Shown: positions 1 through 5,801 of the stretch, piece by piece | Numbering within the stretch: the stretch's first letter is position 1 | How the letters are laid out: the number at the start of each line of letters is the position of its first letter | NCBI GenBank assembly: GCA_964555565.1 | Contig: CAZKTF010000231.1 | Span: 1 to 5,801, forward strand | DNA from: CAZKTF01 sp964555565 | GTDB lineage: Bacteria; Planctomycetota; JAJSAM01; JAKLKS01 | Length of the DNA: 5,801 nucleotides | Reading direction: 5' to 3' | The notes under the pieces: model-generated | What the model saw: only the letters and a program-made list of their open reading frames with translations | Databases searched by the model: none | What the model was told of the DNA's origin: nothing | Made by a program: the position numbers and the translations under genes

Positions 1-1180
1 CGGCCCGCTCGTGCTCGCCGCGGGCCGCCCGCGCCCGCCCGTTGAGGAGGGCCGCCTCGCCCCGTCCCCGGGCGCCCGCGGGGAGTCCCTCCAGGACGGC
101 CAGCGCCCGGGCCGGGTCGTCCTCCACGAACTCCTCGAGGGACTCGAGCGCGGCGCCCGCGTCCCCCGCGAGCGACGCCGCGCGGGCGTGCGCCTCCAGG
201 GCGTCGAGGCCGCCGTCCTCCGCCTTCCCCCGCGCCGCGAGGGGGAGGAGGTCGGCGGCCGCCGCCGGCTGGGCCTTCAGCGCCCGGAGGAGGACGCCCG
301 CGGCCTCGCTCCCCCGCCGCGCGGCGAGGAGCGCCCCGGCGAGGACCCGCGAGAGGCGCACCGGGACCCGCCCCGCCTTCTCGAGGTCCGCGGCGAGGCC
401 GAGCGCGAAGGCGGCCGCGTCCCGGGGGCCCCCGAGGATCTCCTCGAGGAGCCGCACGCCCGCGTCCGGGTCCCGCCGGCAGATCGCCACGACGCCGGTG
501 CGCGCGTCCTCCATCAGCCCCCGCCGCACGCGGACCTCGGCCAGCGCGCTCTGGGCCTCCAGGGAGGCCGGCTCGCGGGCGGCCAGCGCGGCGAGGAAGG
601 TCTCCGCGAAGGCCAGGTCCTCGGCCCCGCCCCCGGCGGCGACCTCCGAGGCCCGCGCCACCGCCTCCGCGGTCCGCCCCTCCCGGGCCTCGAGGAGGGC
701 GAGGCCGAGGAACCCGCCGCGGCGGTCCCCGCTCCCCGCGATCATCTGCTCGCACTGGCGCTTCAGCGCCGAGCGCGCCCCGTCCCCCCGCTCCAGGATC
801 CGGCCGGCCCGCTCCGCCGCGGCCCCGAGGGCCTTGCGCTCCGCGTGGACCCGCCAGGTGTGGAGCCAGACGCTCTCCGGCTCCGGCGCCGCGCGCTCCA
901 GCTCCTCCAGGACCGGGAGGAGCCCCCCGGCCCGCCCGGGCTCCGTCTCCAGAAGGAGGAGGAGGTCCGCGACGGCCCGCTCCGGCTGCCCGAGGGAGCG
1001 GAGGACCTCGGACCGGAGGAGGAGGACGTCCGGGTCCCGCGGGGCGAGCGCCGCGGCCCGCTCGGCGGCCGCGAGCGCCCGCGGGGCCCGTCCCCGGGCG
1101 AGGCGCTCCCGGGCCTCGGCGCACCAGTCGTGCGCGTCGCGGCGGCGGAACAGGGAGCGGATGGCGTCGAAGAAGCCCAC
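1..1180 (-). CDS. TPR-repeat protein, C-terminus cut off by the window edge
   Basis: I translated this frame by hand. It starts with GTG at 1180-1178 (MGFFDAIRSLFRRRDAHDW) and stays open for 393 codons to the left edge, so the stop lies outside the window. The product is helical and rich in Ala, Leu, Arg and Glu, with no signal peptide or membrane segment, so it is probably cytoplasmic. Residues about 18-51 and 52-82 resemble consecutive tetratricopeptide repeats, with small residues at the packing positions and a Pro closing the second helix (LAPRDPD, ETEPG). Further repeat-like units lie near 206-240, 289-316, 330-359 and 379-393. TPRs usually bind proteins, so scaffolding is likely; no catalytic motif is seen. 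It starts 43 nt after the kinase-FHA stop on the same strand, so co-transcription is likely. No clear Shine-Dalgarno precedes the GTG. An in-frame TTG 36 nt upstream is possible, but the short basic amphipathic start favours GTG. Nearly every codon ends in G or C, which supports this frame over its antisense shadows. Confidence 0.85.
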   Translation of the reverse strand, partial: MGFFDAIRSLFRRRDAHDWCAEARERLARGRAPRALAAAERAAALAPRDPDVLLLRSEVLRSLGQPERAVADLLLLLETEPGRAGGLLPVLEELERAAPEPESVWLHTWRVHAERKALGAAAERAGRILERGDGARSALKRQCEQMIAGSGDRRGGFLGLALLEAREGRTAEAVARASEVAAGGGAEDLAFAETFLAALAAREPASLEAQSALAEVRVRRGLMEDARTGVVAICRRDPDAGVRLLEEILGGPRDAAAFALGLAADLEKAGRVPVRLSRVLAGALLAARRGSEAAGVLLRALKAQPAAAADLLPLAARGKAEDGGLDALEAHARAASLAGDAGAALESLEEFVEDDPARALAVLEGLPAGARGRGEAALLNGRARAARGEHERA

Positions 1181-1223
1181 GAGAGGAGTATCGCCGTCGG
1201 GAGCGGCCCGACGCAATGGGGGT

Positions 1224-2756
1224 CTAGCCGCCCTTCAGGGGCCTCCCGCAGGAGCCGCAGAAGTGGGCGTCCCGGTCGCTCGGGTGGCCCTCGGGGCAGA
1301 ACGCGAACAGGTCCGAGGCCTTCGCCTCCCCGCGGCAGAAGTGGAGGAAGGTGCCCCCGATCCGGATGACCTCGCGGTCGCGGAGCAGCGCCCGCCCGCT
1401 CACCTTCTTCTTGCCGAGGAAGGTCCCGTTGCGGCTGTCGAGGTCCACCACGTAGAAGCGCCCGTCGGCCTCCAGGATCTCGGCGTGCTCCTTGGAGGCC
1501 ATCGAGTCCGGGATGAAGATCTCGTGCTCCGGCTTCCGCCCGATGGAGATCCGGGCGCGCCCCACCTGGTGCTCGTGGAGCTCCTCCCCGAGGTTGACGA
1601 AGACCTTGGCCCGGGGCGCGAAGGGGCGGTTGCGGGGGAGCGGGGAGCCGTCCTCGGCCACCGGGCCGTGGGGGAAGACCGCGACGCGCGGCGGGTTCCG
1701 CGGGCCGGCGGGCTCCGTGCGGGGCTGCGGCGGGGCGGGAGGGGACGGCGCCCGGGGCGGGGCCGCCGGCCGGGGGGCCCCCGGGGAGGGGGGCCGGGAG
1801 GGCGCGGGGGCCGCCCTCTGCTCCGACTCCCCCGCGGGCCGCGGGGCGAAGGCGGGGGGCGCCTCCTCGCCGCGGGCGTAGGGTTCCAGGGCCTCCGCCA
1901 CGGCCTGCATCGAGGAGGGCCGCCGGTCCGGGCGCTTCGCGAGCATCCCCGACACCAGGGCGTCGAGGCCCGAGGGGATGCTCAGCTCCGGCCTGCGCTT
2001 GCGGACCGAGGGGACCTCCTTCTGGATGTGGGCGACGATGAAGTCCTTGGGGGTCTCGCCGGCGAAGGGGAGTTCGCCCGCGAGGCACTCGAACAGGACC
2101 ACGCCGAGGCAGTAGACGTCGGTGCGCGGCGTCAGGTCGGGGGAGGCCGTGGCCTGTTCGGGGGACATGTACTGGGGGGTGGCCCAGATCTCCCCCTTGC
2201 GGGTGAGCGTCATCATCTTCGGCGTCTCCTCGTCGGTGTCCGGGGACTTGAGCTTCGCGATGCCGAAGTCGAGGACCGTGACGTGGTCCTTGTCCCCCAC
2301 CACCACGTTCTCGGGCTTGATGTCGCGGTGGATGATGTTGCGCGCGTGGGCCGCGGCGACGCCGCGCGCGACCTGCTGGATGATCCGCGCGGCCCGCGCG
2401 ACGGGGAGCTCGCCCGGGGCGAGGAGGTCGCGGAGGCTCTTCCCCTCGGCGAACTCCATCACGTAGTACGGGAGCCCCCCCTCGGGGTCCATGTCGCGGT
2501 CGATCCCGAAGTCGTCGATCCGGATCACGTTGGGGTGGCGGATCTGCTGCGCGAGCTGGACCTCGCGCTCGAAGCGCCGCACGAGGACCTCGTCCGCCCC
2601 GGGCTTGAGGATCTTCACGCAGCGGATCATCCCCATCTTGGCGTGGACGACCTGGAAGACCTGCCCCATCCCGCCCTTGCCGATGCGGCGGACGATGCGC
2701 CAGCGTCCCTCCAGGAGGGAGCCGAAGATCCGGTCGTCGTCCAGGTCGATGGCCAT
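1224..2756 (-). CDS. Soluble Hanks-type Ser/Thr protein kinase with FHA domain and C-terminal zinc-ribbon-like motif
   Basis: This encodes a 510-residue kinase expected to transfer the ATP gamma-phosphate to Ser/Thr. The kinase domain spans about residues 20-285: Gly-rich loop IGKGGMGQVF (25-34), ATP-anchoring Lys48 in CVKIL, likely alpha-C Glu65, catalytic loop HRDIKPEN (143-150, Asp145), DFG 163-165, SPE 198-200 and DVY 213-215. It is an RD kinase, so activation-loop phosphorylation is expected; Thr183 and Thr185 are candidates. A Pro/Ala-rich linker (about 297-385) leads to an FHA domain (about 385-478) with IGR 405-407, Ser421, His424 and SRNGT 441-445, the residues that bind phosphothreonine. 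The tail has Cys487, His491, Cys500 and Cys503, a likely zinc ribbon. There is no membrane helix, so it should be cytoplasmic. I chose the ATG at 2756 because MAIDLDDDRIFGSLLEGRW is a usual lead-in to such kinases. An in-frame ATG at 2777 is the alternative; its GAGG abuts the start codon and is too close. The frame stays open to 3221, but that part is out-of-frame overlap with the upstream gene. The partner substrate is unknown. Confidence 0.96.
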   Translation of the reverse strand: MAIDLDDDRIFGSLLEGRWRIVRRIGKGGMGQVFQVVHAKMGMIRCVKILKPGADEVLVRRFEREVQLAQQIRHPNVIRIDDFGIDRDMDPEGGLPYYVMEFAEGKSLRDLLAPGELPVARAARIIQQVARGVAAAHARNIIHRDIKPENVVVGDKDHVTVLDFGIAKLKSPDTDEETPKMMTLTRKGEIWATPQYMSPEQATASPDLTPRTDVYCLGVVLFECLAGELPFAGETPKDFIVAHIQKEVPSVRKRRPELSIPSGLDALVSGMLAKRPDRRPSSMQAVAEALEPYARGEEAPPAFAPRPAGESEQRAAPAPSRPPSPGAPRPAAPPRAPSPPAPPQPRTEPAGPRNPPRVAVFPHGPVAEDGSPLPRNRPFAPRAKVFVNLGEELHEHQVGRARISIGRKPEHEIFIPDSMASKEHAEILEADGRFYVVDLDSRNGTFLGKKKVSGRALLRDREVIRIGGTFLHFCRGEAKASDLFAFCPEGHPSDRDAHFCGSCGRPLKGG

Positions 2757-2913
2757 GCGGCCCCGTGGCGCCCCCATCCTCGTCCCGGCGCGCCCACGCC
2801 GGGGTCCCTCGTCGGGATCCGCAGAGGATAGAGCGTGCCGCCGGGGGCCGCCCCGGGATTCCCGCCAGGGACGGGGGCGAGGGTACGGGCAGGGGCAGGG
2901 GACCCTGCGCGCG
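2757..2913 (-). promoter_or_regulatory. 157-nt intergenic region that may hold a promoter for the kinase and TPR genes
   Basis: This is the only sizeable non-coding gap, lying between the stop of the FGE-like gene and the ATG of the kinase. On the minus strand it contains TATCCT (2830-2825), a 4-of-6 match to a sigma-70 -10 box, in its least GC-rich part. I see no convincing -35 element. A 6-bp stem with a 4-nt loop (CCGGGG/CCCCGG, 2841-2856) has no T-run after it, so it is not a credible intrinsic terminator. At this GC content both signals could be chance. The gap is long enough for a separate promoter, but nothing here proves one, and read-through from the upstream gene is equally possible. 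Confidence 0.2.
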
Positions 2914-5801
2914 CTACTTCCGGAGGACCCGCTCCCCCTCGGGGCCGTAGACCACCCGGAAGCCGAGCCAGCGCGCGCGGGTCCCGGCGGGGACCTGCCG
3001 GCGCTCGTGCACGTCGATCGCCCGGTAGACCGGCTCGGAGGGAGGCGCGGTCCCGGCGGGGAGCGGCTTCGCGGGGGGCTCCTTCTCCCGGACGAGGGTG
3101 GGCCCCGGCGGGTCCCCGGGCGGGCGGTGGTAGAAGGAGCCCCCCCGCACGACGAGGAGCGGCTCCTTCCCCGGCCCCAGGGGCGGATCGATGATCGCCA
3201 GGGACTCCTCGATCGCCGCACCCGGGTCCCCGGGGCGGGGCTCGCTCCAGGCGTCGAGGGTCCACTCCGAGACGCCGCCCAGGAAGTTCACGGCCCCGCC
3301 CGGGGCCGCGTCGAGGAAGTTCGCCCCGGGCCTTCCCGGGCGCGTCCAGAGGCCGGCCCAGGCCGTGCCCAGGACCCGGGCGATCTCCCCGAACTCCCGG
3401 TCCGGCCCGGGGTCGGGGGTGCCCCGGAAGCGGGCCGCCTTCTCCCACTCCGCCTCCGTCGGGAGGCGCCCCCCGCGGAAGCGGGAGAAGGCGTAGGCGT
3501 CCCACCAGTCCACTCCCCGCACGGGCTCGTCGTCGGAGAGGGGGGCCACCGCGGGCTCCCGCGCCCCCGGCGCCTTCTTCGAGGCCGGCTCCGCCGGGTG
3601 GACCAGCAGCTCCGCCAGTTTCGGGTCGGCGATCTTCTGGAGGTACTCGCGGTAGGACCCCGCGTTCACCTCCCCCTTCGAGACCCAGAACCGGCGCACG
3701 AGGACCCGGCGCGCCGGGAGGACCGTCACCCGGACCGGCTTCCCGCCCACGTCGTGCGGGGTCTCCGCCGTGGGGAGGATCGGCCTCTCGGGCCCGAGCC
3801 GGAAGGGCCCCCCGGGGACCTCGACGACCCCCGTGCCGCCGAGGTCGGTCGGCCGCTGCGCGACCGCCTCCTCGCGCAGCGCGGCGAGGAGCTCCGCCGC
3901 CCTCGCCTCCACGTCCCGGGGGCGGATCTTGAGGTACTCGTTCAGGAGACCGAGGGTCGTCTCCCGGCCCTTCACACGGCGCGCCACGAGCGAGGCCTCC
4001 CAGAGGGCCTCGGGCCGGCGGGCGTAGCCCTCGCGGTCGAGGAGCGTCTGGTAGACGGCCCAGGCCCGGTTCCAGAGCGGCTCCGCCTCCTCCCGGGCGC
4101 CGGCGGCGTCGCGGGCCTCCGCGGCGAGCCGCAGCGCCCGCGCGTAGAGCAGCCGGTCGTCGGGCTTCACGCGCTTCACGAGGACGTCGTCGTCGATCCC
4201 GCGGAACCAGTCCACCGCCTTCGCGGGGTCGCGCCCCAGGTCCGCCAGGCGGGCGCGGAGGACCCGGTAGCGGACGTCGTTCTCGACCGCGGGACGGACC
4301 TCGCGCGCGAGGTCGAGCCAGAGCGCCGCCTCCTCCCCGCGGTCGGGGACCGCGTCGCCGCCGCCGGGGCCCGCGGCCGTGGCGAAGAGGGGCTCCGTCC
4401 GGCGCGTGAGCAGGACGTCGGCGAACTTCGCCTGGAGCTCCTCCCGCACCGAGGCCCTGGACTCCGCGGGGATCTCCTGGAGGAGCCCCGCCACGCGCCG
4501 GACACGCGGGAGGTCCCCGGGCCCGCCCGTGTTCACCCAGGCCCTGAGGACCGCCTCGGCGAAGTCCGCCCGGACCCGCTTCCCCTCGTCGGCCGGGAGG
4601 AGGTCGGGGCGGGCCTTCTCGTACCACCAGAGGGCGGAGTCGGCCTTCGCGGAGGGCCCCTCGACGCAGGTGCGCGCCTGCTTGAGGAACTGCTGCTGGT
4701 CGAGGCGGCGGCGGGCCGCCACGACCTCCTCGGGGAGCGGCTGCGCGGGGGGGCTCCCCGGGGGCGGCTCCAGGTTCGCGAGGATCTCCTCGGCCCGCGC
4801 CCAGTCCGCCTTGTCCATGGCGAGCGAGGCGAGGGCGGCCCGCACGAGCGGGTGGTGGCGGATCGCGTCGTTCTCGTACTTCGGCGGGAGGGCCTTCTGG
4901 TCGCGGATCTCCTGGACCACGATCGCGGCCCGGTTCTCCGCGTCCTCCTCGAGCGGGACGTCCACGACGGACGGGTCGTCGAGGAGGTGGATCGGCTGGG
5001 TGGCCTTGCGGTAGCCGGGGGCGGCGACCTCGACCTCGTAGGTGTGCCCGCACTCCAGAGGAGGCTGCCCCTCGCCGCCGAAGAGCACCCCGCCGTCCAC
5101 CGCCTCCGCGCCGCGCGTGGCCATCCCGGTCCGCTTGAGGGTGATGGTCCCCCGGGCGGGCCGCACCACCACGCGGAGGCGCGCCGTGTCCCGGGCGATC
5201 TTCGCGGCCGGGGCCTCCAGGGGCAGGCCCCCCGTGTCCTCGGACACCGTGAAGGGGCCCGTGCCGCCGCGCGCGTGGAGGAGGCCCGCGTCGAACCGGT
5301 ACTCCCCGGCGCAGACGAGCGGGGCCGGCTCCACCTTGATCATGCGCCCCTCGCCCGGCGCCGCCAGGTCCCCCGAGGCCACGAGGACGTCGCGGGCGGG
5401 ACCCTCCGCGCCGGCCCGCGCGTCCACCTTGAAGAGACGCCAGGAGCCGTAGACCGCCGCGGGCCCCTCCCCCCGGACGGGATCGTCGAGCCCGACCGGG
5501 ACCTCCACCCGGAAGAGCAGCCTCCGGAACGCGGCGGCGGGGAGCTCCCCGGGTTCGGGAGGCAGCGGGTCCGCGTCCCGCCCGGTGATCGCCCGCACCC
5601 ACCCCGGGAGCCTCCACTTGTCCAGGTGGCCGGTCCATACGAGCGCGTAGAGGGAGCCGGCCGCGAGGAAGCCCGCGATCGCGAACACGGAGACGGGGCC
5701 CCCGACGCTCCAGGCGCCGCGCGGCCGCGCCGCGGGCTTCGCGGGAGCGGCGGGGGCCGCCGGAGAGGGGGCGGGCTCCTCGCGCAAGGGGGCCGGCCTG
5801 G
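2914..5801 (-). CDS. Single-pass membrane protein with PEGA-like, helical TPR-like and C-terminal FGE/SUMF1-like domains, probably 5'-partial
   Basis: Residues are counted from the TTG at 5787. A Pro/Ala-rich tail (1-25) precedes one hydrophobic helix at about 31-50 (PVSVFAIAGFLAAGSLYALV). Residues about 203-281 resemble a PEGA domain (YEVEVAAPGYRKA, then alternating hydrophobics). About 290-645 is helical and TPR-like. The C-terminal part, about 653-947, is an FGE-sulfatase/SUMF1-type domain: VPGGPFRLG (657-665), PVRGVDWWDA (755-764), GGRLPTEAEWEKAAR (772-786), GGVSEWTLD (837-845), VVRGGSF (879-885) and LGFRVV (941-946). The cysteines that true formylglycine-generating enzymes use are absent: the whole domain has no Cys, and only three occur elsewhere (159, 246, 374). 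Sulfatase activation is therefore unlikely; a binding/structural role or a different chemistry is more plausible. The frame is open to the window edge, and the four codons before the TTG read RPAP and continue the Pro/Ala linker. No ribosome-binding site precedes the TTG, so the true N-terminus probably lies outside. In planctomycete and myxobacterial relatives such a linker and helix often follow a Ser/Thr kinase domain; that is an expectation, not seen here. The stop is TAG at 2916-2914. Confidence 0.92.
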   Translation of the reverse strand, partial: RPAPLREEPAPSPAAPAAPAKPAARPRGAWSVGGPVSVFAIAGFLAAGSLYALVWTGHLDKWRLPGWVRAITGRDADPLPPEPGELPAAAFRRLLFRVEVPVGLDDPVRGEGPAAVYGSWRLFKVDARAGAEGPARDVLVASGDLAAPGEGRMIKVEPAPLVCAGEYRFDAGLLHARGGTGPFTVSEDTGGLPLEAPAAKIARDTARLRVVVRPARGTITLKRTGMATRGAEAVDGGVLFGGEGQPPLECGHTYEVEVAAPGYRKATQPIHLLDDPSVVDVPLEEDAENRAAIVVQEIRDQKALPPKYENDAIRHHPLVRAALASLAMDKADWARAEEILANLEPPPGSPPAQPLPEEVVAARRRLDQQQFLKQARTCVEGPSAKADSALWWYEKARPDLLPADEGKRVRADFAEAVLRAWVNTGGPGDLPRVRRVAGLLQEIPAESRASVREELQAKFADVLLTRRTEPLFATAAGPGGGDAVPDRGEEAALWLDLAREVRPAVENDVRYRVLRARLADLGRDPAKAVDWFRGIDDDVLVKRVKPDDRLLYARALRLAAEARDAAGAREEAEPLWNRAWAVYQTLLDREGYARRPEALWEASLVARRVKGRETTLGLLNEYLKIRPRDVEARAAELLAALREEAVAQRPTDLGGTGVVEVPGGPFRLGPERPILPTAETPHDVGGKPVRVTVLPARRVLVRRFWVSKGEVNAGSYREYLQKIADPKLAELLVHPAEPASKKAPGAREPAVAPLSDDEPVRGVDWWDAYAFSRFRGGRLPTEAEWEKAARFRGTPDPGPDREFGEIARVLGTAWAGLWTRPGRPGANFLDAAPGGAVNFLGGVSEWTLDAWSEPRPGDPGAAIEESLAIIDPPLGPGKEPLLVVRGGSFYHRPPGDPPGPTLVREKEPPAKPLPAGTAPPSEPVYRAIDVHERRQVPAGTRARWLGFRVVYGPEGERVLRK

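Noticed and set aside
1181..1223. Promoter or terminator in the 43-nt gap between the kinase and TPR genes
   Set aside because: I see no -10/-35 pair, stem-loop or T-run. The gap looks like a plain intra-operon spacer.
11..1369. 452-codon open frame on the plus strand
   Set aside because: It is antisense to the TPR gene and the end of the kinase gene. It is low in complexity (Arg, Pro, Gly, Glu), shows no domain, and exists because stop codons are rare at this GC content.
763..2088. 441-codon frame on the minus strand
   Set aside because: It is a frame shifted relative to the kinase-FHA gene and the TPR gene. It spans both without any domain signature, while the other frames hold clear motifs.
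42..2831. 929-codon open frame on the plus strand
   Set aside because: It is antisense to the kinase and TPR genes. Its composition drifts between Arg/Ala/Ser-rich and Gly/Asp/Val-rich in step with the opposite strand, which marks it as a shadow.
2841..2856. CCGGGG/CCCCGG hairpin as a terminator of the FGE-like gene
   Set aside because: The stem is only 6 bp with no T-run on the minus strand. Such palindromes are expected by chance in this composition.
2757..3221. N-terminal extension of the kinase frame up to 3221
   Set aside because: The extra 155 codons overlap the end of the FGE-like gene out of frame, are Arg/Ser/Pro-rich and precede a natural kinase start at 2756.
2627..5638. 1003-codon frame on the minus strand
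   Set aside because: It is a +1/+2 shadow of the FGE-like gene, made of Arg/Gly/Pro runs. The FGE motifs lie in the other frame.
5785..5787. TTG as the true start of the FGE-like gene
   Set aside because: No ribosome-binding site precedes it, and the codons before it continue the same Pro/Ala-rich linker to the window edge. An upstream start is more likely.

Overview
The window is very GC-rich (well above 70% by eye), and its real reading frames end almost every codon in G or C. All three genes I can support lie on the minus strand and read from right to left. The gene content (a Hanks-type Ser/Thr kinase, a membrane-anchored protein ending in a formylglycine-generating-enzyme-like domain, a TPR protein) and the weak Shine-Dalgarno signals suggest a high-GC bacterium rich in eukaryote-like signalling. 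Planctomycetota is my first guess and Myxococcota the second. This is inference from domain content; no marker gene is present.

Layout in order of transcription. (1) 5801 to 2914: a long protein, probably cut at its N-terminus by the window edge. It has a Pro/Ala-rich tail, one membrane helix, a PEGA-like beta domain, a long TPR-like helical region and a C-terminal FGE/SUMF1-like domain that lacks the family's catalytic cysteines. (2) A 157-nt intergenic stretch, the only real non-coding gap. (3) 2756 to 1224: a complete soluble Ser/Thr kinase of 510 residues, followed by a Pro-rich linker, an FHA phosphothreonine-binding domain and a short C-terminal zinc-ribbon-like motif. (4) A 43-nt gap. 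(5) 1180 to 1: the first 393 residues of an Ala/Leu/Arg-rich TPR protein that runs off the left edge.

The shared direction and short gaps suggest one transcription unit, or two if the 157-nt gap carries a promoter. A plausible reading is a phospho-signalling module: the kinase phosphorylates threonines, its FHA domain docks on phosphothreonine in itself or a partner, and the membrane FGE-like protein and the TPR protein act as sensor/effector and scaffold. Only the domain identities are visible in the sequence; the wiring is inference. The other long open frames on both strands are GC-rich shadows of these three genes.
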